Shown piece after piece: positions 26,703 through 36,024 of a stretch of DNA of 64,000 nt (its first letter is position 1; the number at the start of each line of letters is the position of its first letter). This DNA is from Paraburkholderia sp. BL9I2N2 (GTDB lineage: Bacteria > Pseudomonadota > Gammaproteobacteria > Burkholderiales > Burkholderiaceae): NCBI RefSeq assembly GCF_004339745.1, contig NZ_SMGP01000003.1, positions 248,001 to 312,000 of the forward strand, written 5' to 3'. The position numbers were made by a program, and so were the translations under genes. The notes below the pieces were generated by a model, which was given only the letters and a program-made list of their open reading frames with translations, searched no databases and was not told the DNA's origin.

Positions 26703-27197
26703 ATGACGACGGCAGGCGCAGCACCGTACATCGATGTAAAGCCATTAAGCGCGAACGCGTTCGAGGTTTATGGCGAAGTTCTCGAAAACAAGACCGAACA
26801 GCGACGGCGCGATTTTTCAATGCCGTTTGCCGGACTCGACGCCGGCACTACGCCGCGTCTATGGATTAACCGCTTGCAGCCGAGCCGGACTCGGTCAATC
26901 ACCATCGATACGATGGAATGCCATCCGCACTCGCATCAGACCTTCATTCCGATGCGCGAGGTTCCATACCTGATCGCGGTTGCACTACCCGGCGAAGACG
27001 GCCTTCCCGACCTCGCCACGCTCTCCGCTTTTACCAGTGACGGCGGCCAGGGCGTGTGCTATCGACGCTCGGTCTGGCACTTCGCGTTTACGTCGCTCGA
27101 CGACGTCAATGAGGTAGCGGTGATCATGGCGGACAGTGGCCGCAGCGATGACACCGTCGTAACGAGACTGGCCGAGCCTGTTATGGTCGCGCTATAG
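26703..27197 (+). CDS. Ureidoglycolate lyase (AllA)-like protein
   Basis: A 164-residue cupin-like protein of the AllA family, which splits ureidoglycolate into glyoxylate and urea. Typical stretches are ANAFEVYGEVLE at the N-terminus, ECHPHSHQTFIPM, PYLIAVALPGEDGLPDL, and FTSDGGQGVCYRRSVWHFAF (family GxQGVNYxxGxWH). It follows the MFS gene by one base and precedes an allantoinase-like gene by 14. No allantoicase is visible in the window, so either allantoate is handled by the adjoining amidases or the substrate is a different ureido acid. Confidence 0.82.
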   Translation: MTTAGAAPYIDVKPLSANAFEVYGEVLENKTEQRRRDFSMPFAGLDAGTTPRLWINRLQPSRTRSITIDTMECHPHSHQTFIPMREVPYLIAVALPGEDGLPDLATLSAFTSDGGQGVCYRRSVWHFAFTSLDDVNEVAVIMADSGRSDDTVVTRLAEPVMVAL

Positions 27198-27211
27198 AGC
27201 AGGAGCACGCA

Positions 27212-28138
27212 ATGGACGGCAAATACGATCACCTGGAACGGAACTTCACCGGCTATGGACGCCGGCCGCCCCACCCCCGGTGGCCCAACGACGCCCGACT
27301 CGCAGTCAATATCGTCATCAACTATGAGGAAGGCGCGGAAGCGTCCTTCCCTGATGGCGACGGCCACTCTGAAAGTGGCCTGGGCGAAGGAGGGGCGGGC
27401 GGCTTCGAAGGCCGCGATCTCGCTGCCGAGTCGATGTTCGAGTACGGGAGCCGGGTGGGTATCTGGCGCGTGCTGCGCCTGCTGGAGGAGCGCAGTTTGC
27501 CCGCCACCGCGTTCGCCTGTGCGCAGGCGCTGGAGCGCAATCCGGAATTCGCGCAAGTAATCCGCGATGGCGACATGGACGTGTGCAGTCACGGTCGGCG
27601 CTGGGTGAGGGCGCAAGATCTCACTGAAGAGCAGGAAGCGGAGGAAATCAGGCGTGCCTTCGAATCTATTACCCGCTCCACGGGACGGCCACCAGCGGGT
27701 TGGTATTGCCGTTATGCGCCGACCGTTCATACTCGCAAGCTGCTGGTTGAGCATGGTGGATTCATCTACGATTCTGACGCGTACAACGACGAGCTCCCGT
27801 ACTGGACGACGGTGCAACAGCAGCCGCATCTGGTGATTCCGTATAGCCTGACAAATAACGATGTCAAGTTCGCGCGCGGCGCGATGGCGACCGGGGAGGA
27901 CTTCTACATGTTCGTCAACGACGCGGTCGAGATGCTGTGCCGCGAAGGCGCTCAAGCGCCGAAGATGATGTCTATCGGGCTGCACATGCGTTTGATCGGT
28001 CATCCTGGCCGTGCCGCGGGACTCGAGCGTTTGCTCGACAGCCTCGCGGGGCGGGAGGATGTGTGGATGTGCCGCCGCATCGATATCGCGAATCACTGGT
28101 TGCAGGAACATCCTTTCAGCGCGGCAGGGCGGAGTTGA
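27212..28138 (+). CDS. Polysaccharide-deacetylase-fold allantoinase (PuuE-like)
   Basis: A 308-residue NodB-like TIM-type hydrolase. INYEEGAE near residue 37, the catalytic-cleft DVCSHGRRW (about 124), GWYCRYAPTVHTRKLL and the C-terminal LHMRLIGHPGRAAGLERLLD agree with the PuuE group, metal-independent allantoinases that open allantoin to allantoate. The usual PuuE reads H-G-Y-R-W; here the residue after HG is Arg rather than Tyr. It is the third gene of the operon with an AllA-like lyase, supporting purine-ureide catabolism, though a related cyclic ureide such as a hydantoin cannot be excluded. Confidence 0.82.
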   Translation: MDGKYDHLERNFTGYGRRPPHPRWPNDARLAVNIVINYEEGAEASFPDGDGHSESGLGEGGAGGFEGRDLAAESMFEYGSRVGIWRVLRLLEERSLPATAFACAQALERNPEFAQVIRDGDMDVCSHGRRWVRAQDLTEEQEAEEIRRAFESITRSTGRPPAGWYCRYAPTVHTRKLLVEHGGFIYDSDAYNDELPYWTTVQQQPHLVIPYSLTNNDVKFARGAMATGEDFYMFVNDAVEMLCREGAQAPKMMSIGLHMRLIGHPGRAAGLERLLDSLAGREDVWMCRRIDIANHWLQEHPFSAAGRS

Positions 28139-28174
28139 AGAAAGTGCAGCGCTGCCACTATTGATGATCCCGGA

Positions 28175-29470
28175 ATGAAAATGGCAACCGGTGCCTATTC
28201 CGTCGTCGAGATTTCCCGTCGAGTGCAAACGGGCGTGGACGACTCACTCGATGCAGCGCGCCGTGCGCTTTCGGTCATTGCACGGCGAGAACGGGAGTTG
28301 AACGCTTGGTCGCATGTCGCGTCTGCGAGCGACCTCATTGACGCGTCCGCGCGGAGCGCATCCGGTCCGCTGGCGGGGGTTCCATTCGGCGTGAAGGACA
28401 TCATCGACGTGGCCGGCATGCCGACGCGATGCGGTTCCGAGGCCTGCAACACTTCGCCCTCCCAATTCGATGCATCCTGCGTCGCCTTGTTACGGCGAGC
28501 CGGAGCGGTGCCGATCGGCAAGACGGTGACGGCCGAATTCGCTTATATGACGCCGGGACCCACGCGCAATCCGGCAAACCGCCAACATACGCCGGGAGGC
28601 TCATCGAGCGGCTCGGCCGCTGCCGTAGCCGCAGGCATGGTGCCAATGGCATTGGGCACGCAAACCGGCGGATCGATGATCCGGCCGGCGGCGTTTTGCG
28701 GTGTCGTCGGTTTCAAGCCGAGTTTCGGGGCGCTCGGTCGCGACGGTACGAAGATAATGTGCGAGTCGCTGGATGTGATCGGCTGGTACTGCGCCGATGT
28801 GGCTGACGTGGCGCGGGTCGCGGAAGTCATGCTCCCCGATGTTCCACCTCAGTTGTACTCAACCGAACATATGCGGACGGTAAAGATCGGTTTTTTGCCG
28901 GGCAATCCCGGACATGTGCTGGAACACGCTGCACAGGCCGCTCTCGAAGATGCGAGGAGTGCGCTTCGCGATCTGTCGACGATCGAACCGGTCCCTGAAT
29001 TAACCGACCCAGCCAGATTTCTCGAAGCGCATTCGGTGATCATGCGTTACGAACTGGCGCGCAGCCTCTTACCGGTGGCCTTGGAGCACGCAGCGCAACT
29101 GAGCCGGCCGTTGCGTGAGGCTATCGACCAAGGACTGGAGATGCCGGCGCAGACTTATCGCGAGATGAAGGCGTGGCAAGACACCCAGCGTTTGTGTTGG
29201 GCGGATTACTTCGGCGATGCGGACGTTGTCCTGACGTCGAGCGCTTTGGGTCCGGCTCCAAGAGGACTCGAATCGACTGGAACCGCGGCCTTCAATAAAG
29301 CGTGGTCCCTGCTGGGCTGGCCGTGCATCCATTTGCCCACTGCGTTGAGCGAGGACGGCCTGCCGGTCGGTGTGCAACTGGTTGGGAAGCCGGGTACGGA
29401 CAGGGAGTTAATTGGCTGGGCACTCGCTCTGCACAAGTTTGTCGATCGGCGAAACCACGCCGATCGATAG
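28175..29470 (+). CDS. Amidase (amidase signature family)
   Basis: A 431-residue amidase with Lys74 (FGVKDIID), cis-Ser143 (GGSSSGSA) and nucleophile Ser167 (TQTGGSMIRPA). MIRPA has an atypical order of the SIRxPA block. The N-terminal and C-terminal parts resemble AtzF/allophanate-hydrolase-like and aryl-acylamidase amidases. It closes the MFS-AllA-PuuE operon with a 36-bp gap. A role in cutting a carbamoyl or ureido product to release ammonia is plausible. It is shorter and quite different from the amidase at 22809, so the two are not recent duplicates. Confidence 0.87.
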   Translation: MKMATGAYSVVEISRRVQTGVDDSLDAARRALSVIARRERELNAWSHVASASDLIDASARSASGPLAGVPFGVKDIIDVAGMPTRCGSEACNTSPSQFDASCVALLRRAGAVPIGKTVTAEFAYMTPGPTRNPANRQHTPGGSSSGSAAAVAAGMVPMALGTQTGGSMIRPAAFCGVVGFKPSFGALGRDGTKIMCESLDVIGWYCADVADVARVAEVMLPDVPPQLYSTEHMRTVKIGFLPGNPGHVLEHAAQAALEDARSALRDLSTIEPVPELTDPARFLEAHSVIMRYELARSLLPVALEHAAQLSRPLREAIDQGLEMPAQTYREMKAWQDTQRLCWADYFGDADVVLTSSALGPAPRGLESTGTAAFNKAWSLLGWPCIHLPTALSEDGLPVGVQLVGKPGTDRELIGWALALHKFVDRRNHADR

Positions 29471-29554
29471 GCGTTCGTCCGGATCGTGGAAAGCGCGTGT
29501 GGTAGTGGTTCGCGCGCTCGACGCGCCCCTTGGCCCGACTGCTAGCCGCGCTGA

Positions 29555-30742
29555 TCATTGCATCTTGCCTGGAAAAAATACCGCGGCCAATGAGGCAATC
29601 AGCGCACCTGCCGTTGCGGTGCATCGCCAATTGATCAGCAGCAGGGGCGAGACCAGAGCAGAGCCCAAGGCACCGCCAAGGAAGAAGATGGCAATGTACA
29701 GACTGTTCAGGCGACTGCTGGCTGATCGGTCCAGCGCTAGAATGGTTCGCTGTGAAATGACGTGGGATGCCTGCACACCTGCGTCGATCATCAGCGCTCC
29801 TATGACCCATCCTGCCACCGAATCCAGGGTCCCCGCCACCGCGAACCCGCAGACGACAAGCGAAATCGCACCCATGCGACCAATCCGTCCGAACCCATGG
29901 TCGGCGGCATAGCCAGCGACAGGTGCCGACAATGCGCCGGCCGCGCCGACGAGCGCGAACAATGCCACTGCCGTCGAGTTGAACCCGAATCGGTGCATGA
30001 GGATGATTGGCGCAGTACCCCAAAAGAGGCTAAATGCCGCGAATAGGCATGCCTGGGCCGCCGAGAGTTGCCGTAGGGCTCGGTGCGTTCGCGTTAGCGA
30101 ACGTAAAGATCCGATCAACGCCTTGTAGTCGTGCTTTGCGTCCGGTTGCCTAACTGGAAGCTGGCGACTGAGAAGAAACGAGAGCGCGACAAGAATGACG
30201 GCGTCGAGAATATATAGACCACGCCACCCCACGACGTTTTCAGCGACGCTCGCGACAGGTCGCGCAAGCATGATGCCTGCGAGTAATCCGCCAGTGATCT
30301 TGCCAACTACTCGACCTCGGGACGCATCGTCAGTCATGTGCGCCGCCAAAGGGATAAGCATCTGTACGGCGGTGGTTCCGACACCAAGAGAAAACGCGGC
30401 CGCCAGGAGCAAAACAACATTGGTAGCGCCCGCCATCACAGTCAACGCGACGCAGAGTCCGGTAAGTGTCAACAAAACGAGTCGTCGATTTTCCAGGAGA
30501 TCGCCGAGTGGGGCGAGAAGGACTAGTCCGACGCAGTAGCCGGCCTGGCTGAGTGTCATGACCAGACTTGCGCCCCAAAGCGGCAGTCCGACCTTGGGCC
30601 CGATGAAGACGATAAGAGGTTGTGCGAGGTAACTGCTGGCTGCGATAAGTCCGCATGCGAGCGCCATAAGCGCAGTCATCGCAAAGCCGATGCGGTGAGT
30701 TGAGGAACCGTGCGATTCCTCAATTGATAGATCTGTCGCCAC
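29555..30742 (-). CDS. MFS transporter
   Basis: A 395-residue carrier with about twelve membrane segments, including the MFS loop pattern LLAPLGDLLENRRLVLLTL after segment 2. Its sequence places it with the drug/sugar-efflux-like YnfM/arabinose-efflux group rather than the ACS group. It reads toward the amidase operon end and has no co-directional partner. Upstream bases 30743-30950 hold no gene. Function in efflux or uptake is not determinable. Confidence 0.83.
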   Translation of the reverse strand: MATDLSIEESHGSSTHRIGFAMTALMALACGLIAASSYLAQPLIVFIGPKVGLPLWGASLVMTLSQAGYCVGLVLLAPLGDLLENRRLVLLTLTGLCVALTVMAGATNVVLLLAAAFSLGVGTTAVQMLIPLAAHMTDDASRGRVVGKITGGLLAGIMLARPVASVAENVVGWRGLYILDAVILVALSFLLSRQLPVRQPDAKHDYKALIGSLRSLTRTHRALRQLSAAQACLFAAFSLFWGTAPIILMHRFGFNSTAVALFALVGAAGALSAPVAGYAADHGFGRIGRMGAISLVVCGFAVAGTLDSVAGWVIGALMIDAGVQASHVISQRTILALDRSASSRLNSLYIAIFFLGGALGSALVSPLLLINWRCTATAGALIASLAAVFFPGKMQ

Positions 30743-30950
30743 TGTAACCCCTGATTTGCGGCTGAGCGTTGACTACGTTTTGCTCAACCCCCAGCCGTCC
30801 GATTAACTAATCAACGGGTCGATTTTCCGAGAACTCCTCCGAGCCAACAATATCGCGACTCTCATCTCATCAATGCCATCTTGTCATTTGTTCGGGCGGA
30901 TAGGTAGCGGGAGACAGAAACCGATTTTCTGTCGACGTATCTTTGCCCAG

Positions 30951-31808
30951 TTACGCGACAAGCGCCTTCAGGACATCATCGAGAGGAATTTGGCCTTTGC
31001 GGTGCTCAATACCAATACCGCCCTGGAAGTCAATCCAACCCTCGTTGAATCCATCGATCATCCGAATACGGGGCATTGGATATTGCATGCCTTGGGACCG
31101 GAACAGTGTTTCCCATGTATCGCGCGGCACCGGGACCATGCGCACAGGACGGCCGAGGGCGGCGCTGAACCCGGACGCGATGTCGTTTGCGCTATAGCGC
31201 GCAGGCCCCTCCAGTTCGACAATTCGCACGCCGGTCCATTCGTCACGAAGGATTTCTGCGGCGTTGCTTCCTATCTCATCAGCGGCCACCATCGGTATTG
31301 GATGGTCTTGCGGTTGCAGGAAGCAATGAATTGCCCCGGTGCGCGCCGCATCTACATCCCACGCTGCGTTTTCCATGAACCAGGCCGCACGGAGCATGCA
31401 CACCGGGAGGTCCAGGGTGCGAAGCATCTCCTCGGTCATCTTGGAGTTATTGAGCAGGTTCGGTTCGGCGATGTGCGCACCAACTGTCGAAAGGAATACT
31501 ACCTGTTTTGGCCGCGCAGTCTCCAGCGCTTTCTTGACTGCAACAGCGTTCGCCTGCGTTTCCGGGAAGCCAGGTTGGGGATCGTAGTTTGGAGGTGTCA
31601 TCAAGAACACGCCGTCTGCACCCTCAAAAGCCTTCGTAAGCGCCTCGGCGTCGCCGATTTCCGCAAGAGCGATTTCGCAACCGAGCTCCGCCCATGGCTG
31701 ACCCTTTGCGATGTCTCGGACAACGGCACGAACAGGCAGTCCTGCCTTCAAAAGCGTTCGGGCGACGACACCGCCGACTTTTCCTGTAATTCCTGTAATC
31801 GCGTACAT
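30951..31808 (-). CDS. NmrA-like NAD(P)-binding protein
   Basis: A 285-residue Rossmann protein of the NmrA/SDR-a5 type, with the N-terminal motif ITGITGKVGGVVARTLLKAG, VVRDIAKG as the cofactor-binding segment, and GVFLMTPPNYDPQPGF. Relatives reduce quinones (QOR2) or act as redox sensors. The long frame starts with a TTG at 31877, but the ATG at 31808 begins exactly at the Rossmann strand. It is paralogous to the broken copy at 34059. Bases 31809-32195 upstream hold no gene I can support. Confidence 0.85.
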   Translation of the reverse strand: MYAITGITGKVGGVVARTLLKAGLPVRAVVRDIAKGQPWAELGCEIALAEIGDAEALTKAFEGADGVFLMTPPNYDPQPGFPETQANAVAVKKALETARPKQVVFLSTVGAHIAEPNLLNNSKMTEEMLRTLDLPVCMLRAAWFMENAAWDVDAARTGAIHCFLQPQDHPIPMVAADEIGSNAAEILRDEWTGVRIVELEGPARYSANDIASGFSAALGRPVRMVPVPRDTWETLFRSQGMQYPMPRIRMIDGFNEGWIDFQGGIGIEHRKGQIPLDDVLKALVA

Positions 31809-32195
31809 TTGACCTAGTCCTTTAAACGGTATTAAACCTGTCAGGCGAATAGACCGCCCAGTCTGGTATCCAAGCAATTGGTTGATGGCGAATAACTTGG
31901 CAGAGCGTTGATTCGACGCATCGCTGCCTTCCGATGAAGTTTCTTGGAGCTTATGTTGAACGACTTGGTAAATGAATATCCGTCACGTCAGAAGTGATAT
32001 GACACAATGTCATCAAAGATCACGAGTGGATTCAAGACTTGTGACAGTAGCAGGGCTGCGCATGCTGGCATTTGGTACGTAGTAAAGCGCGCGGGCGATT
32101 TACTACAGGTAGTTCGGGCGGACGAGAGTCCAGCCTGAAAGCCGCCCGTCCGGCGAGGCAGAGTGTAGATACTTTCGCGCCGGACGGCATATGGT

Positions 32196-32519
32196 TCAGC
32201 GATGCGCATAAATTGAACCGAGCCCATTAACGACAGTGCGGCTGCCCGATTCCGTACGGCTGTCCTGTACGCCGCCGAAACTGGTTTCGACGTTGGCATC
32301 GGTGTTGCGCTGTGCGCTAATCTTGGTCTCAGCGGCTTGAATGTCGTCCGGGTAGTGGGGATCGTTGGCGCGGCCAGGCGTGTAGCCGGCCTTTTCAAGC
32401 TGAACGAGTTCGGCGCGGACCTGGGCACGGGTTACAGTGGAAGCCGTTTCCTGGGCATGGCTCGCGATTGGAAAGACGAGGGCAGTTGCGACGACCAGGG
32501 TGAGTTGGCGGAAGTTCAT
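32196..32519 (-). CDS. DUF4148 domain secreted protein
   Basis: A 107-residue exported protein. A signal peptide (residues 1-22, ending PIASHA) precedes the DUF4148 signature RAQVRAELVQLEKAGYTPGRANDPHYPDDIQAAETKI. This family of short periplasmic proteins is nearly restricted to Burkholderiaceae; its role is unknown. GAAGGAG lies seven bases before the ATG at 32519, deciding the start. Expression is probably independent, since flanking genes are more than 350 bp away. Bases 32520-33002 contain no other gene that I can support. Confidence 0.88.
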   Translation of the reverse strand: MNFRQLTLVVATALVFPIASHAQETASTVTRAQVRAELVQLEKAGYTPGRANDPHYPDDIQAAETKISAQRNTDANVETSFGGVQDSRTESGSRTVVNGLGSIYAHR

Positions 32520-33002
32520 GGCAAATCTCCTTCGGTTTGGGTTAAAAGAAGAACGTATGGTGTGGGATGGATTCTGGACAAAAGGAGATGAAACTGAAAT
32601 AGCATTGCAGTCATCTAATCGATGCCGTATTGTCATGAAATGAATCGCCGGGAAACTGACAGGCTGAAGTGAATCGCGCTACCGAAACGCGGCGCAGCAA
32701 AATTCTGCGGCCAGTGCGGCTGGCAAAATGTTCGGCAGGTATCCGCGTCGTTGGGAGACGGGCTGGGGTTATGACCTCCCCGCTACGTCTTGAGGTCGCG
32801 ACGGACGACGGGTTAGCGGGGAGCCGGACGCTACTGTCTACCGCGATAGGGGACGTGTGTCGTTAAAGTCTCGGAAATGCGCCGGTTTTTTTTAACAGCC
32901 GGGAGATCTAGACTCGTCAGTGCAGGGTCATGGGAGGACGGGTGAACCGCTCATCTATACGCGACAACCTTTTGAGCCAAAAGATAGTGAGCGACTTGGC
33001 CG

Positions 33003-33956
33003 TTAGGGACGGCTAGCCTTGGTTCGCCTATCGGGCATCTTTTCTGGGGCTGCGCTGAGCGACACAATGAAATCGAGAAACATGCGCACCTTTGCCGGAA
33101 CATGATGGCGGGACGGATAGAGTGCGTAAAGTGGGAATCTATCGTCGGGCCAGTCGGGGAACAACTCCACGAGCCGGCCATCCGCGAGTAGTTGTTCTAC
33201 ACCGAGCTCCATCACCTGAGCAATGGCGTGCCCGGCCACGCAGACGCTATGCATTGTGCCGACATCGTTGACAGTGAGTCGCCCAGCCACCTCAATGGAA
33301 ATTTTCTTGCGCCCGCGGTGAAATTCCCAGTCGAAGGGTCGCCCTGTTTCGGGGTCCCGGAACCTTATGCATTGGTGAGCGTCATTTTCGAGCTCGGAGG
33401 GTTGCTCGGGGCGGCCCTTGCGCTTGAGATAGGCGGGCGCTGCAACGGTCAGGATGCGCGTATCGAGAAGCTTTCGTGCCACAAGACTGGAAGGTCGCGG
33501 TTCACCAAATCGGACCGCTAGGTCAAAGCCGTCGGCGATCATATCGCCGAGCTGATCTCTTGTGACCAATTCCAGTCGGAGCTCCGGATACTGATCGATA
33601 AATGACCCTAGCTTCGGGGCAAGGAGCAGGCGGGAAAAAAATGGATCGACATTGACCCTCAGGCGACCGCGTACCGCTGTCGCTCCCTCGGTAGCGGACG
33701 TCGCGGCCTCTTCAAGCGCCGCAAGCAGTGGCATCACTTGCTCGTAAAGGCGGCGGCCCTCATCCGTCAGCGTGACAGAACGCGTCGTGCGGTCCAGGAG
33801 ACGGACCCCTAGGCGCGTTTCAAGCCGTGCTATGCAGCGGCTGACACCCGACTGAGACATGTCGAGCATGTCACCCGCAGCAGCGAAACTGCCGGTGTCG
33901 ACTATCGCGGACAGAACACCCATCCCGTTCAGAATTCGTTCGTCGAAGCCGGCCAT
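33003..33956 (-). CDS. LysR-family transcriptional regulator
   Basis: A 317-residue regulator of the CrgA/DmlR-like branch. The HTH (residues 8-64) reads MGVLSAIVDTGSFAAAGDMLDMSQSGVSRCIARLETRLGVRLLDRTTR, followed by RGRLRVNVDPFFSRLLLAPKLGSFIDQYPELRLEL and the effector domain. It starts about 100 bp from, and divergent to, the broken NmrA gene at 34059, which was presumably its target. LysR-NmrA divergent pairs are common in this group. The surviving NmrA copy at 30951 may still be under its control. Confidence 0.87.
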   Translation of the reverse strand: MAGFDERILNGMGVLSAIVDTGSFAAAGDMLDMSQSGVSRCIARLETRLGVRLLDRTTRSVTLTDEGRRLYEQVMPLLAALEEAATSATEGATAVRGRLRVNVDPFFSRLLLAPKLGSFIDQYPELRLELVTRDQLGDMIADGFDLAVRFGEPRPSSLVARKLLDTRILTVAAPAYLKRKGRPEQPSELENDAHQCIRFRDPETGRPFDWEFHRGRKKISIEVAGRLTVNDVGTMHSVCVAGHAIAQVMELGVEQLLADGRLVELFPDWPDDRFPLYALYPSRHHVPAKVRMFLDFIVSLSAAPEKMPDRRTKASRP

Positions 33957-34058
33957 CAATGCCCTCGCAGCATATATGAAATGACACTGATGTTATCGCG
34001 AAAAGACGTGTCGGCGCGCAAAATTGCCCCATCGAACGATGCGAATCAGGAGGGGCAG

Positions 34059-34534
34059 ATGTTTGCGGTTACTGGAATTACCGGGCAAGTAGTAGGTGTC
34101 GTTGCACGTGTTCTGCTTGCTGCAGGCACTGGAAGTGCGTGGAGTCGTTCGTGATCCAGCAAAAAGGAGAGGACTGGGCAAACCAGGGATGCGAGGTGGC
34201 AGTAGCTCAAATGAACCACGCAGTCGCCTTGGCGCGTGCCTTTGACGGGGCGGAAGCAGTGTTCATTTTGCTACCTCCGAATTTCGATCCGGCACACGGG
34301 TTTCCAGAGTACGGGATGGCGTCTGGGGTCGACATTCCCATTACGGAAGACGAACTTGACTACGTATGGTCCTTTCACGGTGGGATTTTCTATCATGGAA
34401 TTCGGCGTTGCGCCTTTGGCACGTCAACGGACCACGAGCTAAGCCAAACTGTTCTCGATGTAACAATTGACGCCTTCATCAACGCGGCTCCGCACGCGAT
34501 CGGTCGGTTCATGGCCGAGGCTCCCCGCTCCTGA
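34059..34534 (+). pseudogene. NmrA-like NAD(P)-binding protein, frameshifted and deleted copy
   Basis: The ATG at 34059 has a strong AGGAGG upstream and begins MFAVTGITGQVVGVVARVLLAAG, clearly paralogous to the gene at 30951. The frame stops at about 34152. A second frame carries LEVRGVVRDPAK and a third continues GEDWANQGCEVAVAQ, then AFDGAEAVFILLPPNFDPAHGFPE. After that the sequence diverges, suggesting an internal deletion; the remaining frame ends at 34534 with unrelated residues. Two frameshifts plus a deletion make it non-functional. Confidence 0.85.
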
Positions 34535-34547
34535 GATTTTCCGCTTC

Positions 34548-34873
34548 GAGATAGTTGCTACAGCGCTGCCTCGCTCGAGGCTGATATTCCTGAAGTCGCT
34601 CAGGTAAAGCACGTCTTTATCAAAGCGGCTGCTCGCGTGACAAACCGCGCCGAGAATAGCCACCAACCAACCCGCAGGCGCGAGCGCCAGATGTGCGACT
34701 TTCGCGACGCGCGTCCCACGCAGGCGTTTCTCTCATGCTCCGGCCCGTTCCGGCAGCACTTCGCGCTGCCCAGACATCAGATGAACGCGGATTGTCATCG
34801 CGCCATACTAAAAGAACGCATCGCCACATGGCAAGACAGGCCGGTCCCAACCGCAGCCAACCTGGTTATCTGA
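34548..34873 (+). pseudogene. IS6-family transposase, C-terminal remnant
   Basis: One continuous frame carries SYSAA, IPEVAQVKHVFIKAAARV, TNRAENSHQPTRRRERQM, FRDARPTQAFLSCSGPFRQHFALPRHQM and ATWQD, ending with a stop at 34873. This is the C-terminal third of an IS6-type transposase including the catalytic Glu in NRAENSHQPTR. The N-terminal two thirds are absent. It belongs to a different subtype from the remnant at 15164. Confidence 0.85.
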
Positions 34874-34956
34874 TAAGGATAACTACTCTTGATTCAGACA
34901 TGTAGCCTACGCTCGTCAACTTGACAGTGCCGTCGCGAGTGGGCTTGCGGCCGCAT

Positions 34957-35895
34957 TCATTTACCCATGAACCTGATGATTTGCTCGGCGACTGCGCGAG
35001 GGGCTTCTTCGGGCATATAGTGCCCACAGCCAGCAAACACGGCACCCCGCACATCCACTGCGACTAAGCGCATCGTGTCGAGCAGCATTGCTCCGACTCC
35101 GCTCTCCGCGCCGACAGCGAGTACCGGCATGGCGAGCTTGCGCTCGGCGCGGGCCCGAGTGTGCGCGATTCCTTCGGGCCCGAGATTGTGTCGTTGGTAG
35201 GAAAGCGCCGCCCGCGTCGCGCCAGGGGCGGCGTTGACGCGCACATATTCACCGATATCCGCCGGTGTGATCGTCCAGGGACGAGTGGACTTCGCCCTGA
35301 ACAGCCAAGTCAGGAACTCCCGCTCGCGTCCCTGCAGCAGGATCTCCGGCAGATCATCGAGCCGGTTGAAGGCCAGGTGCCAGGTCTTCACATTCGCCTC
35401 CGCCGAGGGAATGCCGGCCGGCGGCGGCGGGGTGATGCCGGGCAGCGCCGCGTCGAACACGGCGAGCCGCTTCACGTCGCCCGGCCATTCGGCCGCATAG
35501 GCATAGCCGATCCAGGTGCCGAGATCGTGACCGACGATGTCGACAGGCCCGTTGGCGGTCAGTTTCAGCGCCTCGACGAAACCATGAAGCTCGGCGGCCA
35601 CGGTACGCATCTCGTAGCCAGAGGCGGGCCGATCGGAGTCTCCCATGCCGCGCGGGTCGAGCGCGATCACGCGTCGGCCGGCCTTGGCCAGCAGCGGCAT
35701 CACATAACGCCATGCGTACCAGCTCTGCGGCCAGCCGGGCAGCAGCAGGATCGGCGCGCCGCTGCCGCCTTCGACGAAATGCAGCCGCACGCCCTTGATC
35801 ACGACGGTATCGTGGTGGAACTGCGTCCAGAACGTCGCAGGGTCGAAGGGCGGTAACGTGTCCGCGGCGGAGGTTTGAACGACGTCATGCGTCAT
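34957..35895 (-). CDS. Alpha/beta-fold hydrolase (epoxide hydrolase/haloalkane dehalogenase type)
   Basis: A 312-residue hydrolase. The oxyanion region is LPGWPQSWYAW (His of the usual HGxP replaced by Pro at that spot), the nucleophile Asp is in GHDLGTWIG, and the catalytic His is in GCGHYMPEEAP near the C-terminus. An Asp nucleophile and a cap domain point to epoxide hydrolases or fluoroacetate/haloalkane dehalogenases rather than esterases. The next gene upstream is a same-strand TetR regulator (36025-36648). A copy of that regulator's palindromic operator lies at 35991-36013, about 100 bp before this start, so it is very likely the regulated target. Confidence 0.87.
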   Translation of the reverse strand: MTHDVVQTSAADTLPPFDPATFWTQFHHDTVVIKGVRLHFVEGGSGAPILLLPGWPQSWYAWRYVMPLLAKAGRRVIALDPRGMGDSDRPASGYEMRTVAAELHGFVEALKLTANGPVDIVGHDLGTWIGYAYAAEWPGDVKRLAVFDAALPGITPPPPAGIPSAEANVKTWHLAFNRLDDLPEILLQGREREFLTWLFRAKSTRPWTITPADIGEYVRVNAAPGATRAALSYQRHNLGPEGIAHTRARAERKLAMPVLAVGAESGVGAMLLDTMRLVAVDVRGAVFAGCGHYMPEEAPRAVAEQIIRFMGK

Positions 35896-35990
35896 GGGGT
35901 ACTCCTGGTCGAGTCTGGGTGATCAGCGGTCGCGTCCAATCGCCTGGTGGGACTGGTTTCGCGGGGGTCGGTTGGCGTGGCCGGTTTCAT

Positions 35991-36013
35991 ATAGAAAGAG
36001 ACCCCTTCCAAAT
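35991..36013. promoter_or_regulatory. Second copy of the TetR operator, upstream of the hydrolase gene
   Basis: This 23-bp site matches the palindrome at 36659-36681 at 18 of 23 positions: AGAAAG against CTTCC arms around a six-base centre. It lies between the TetR stop and the hydrolase start, about 96 bp upstream of the latter. Confidence 0.65.
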
Positions 36014-36024
36014 TAGGCAAATGC

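Noticed and set aside
27059..28228. A 389-residue minus-strand frame opposite the AllA-PuuE genes
   Set aside because: It spans two genes antisense and shows only low-complexity Arg/His content.
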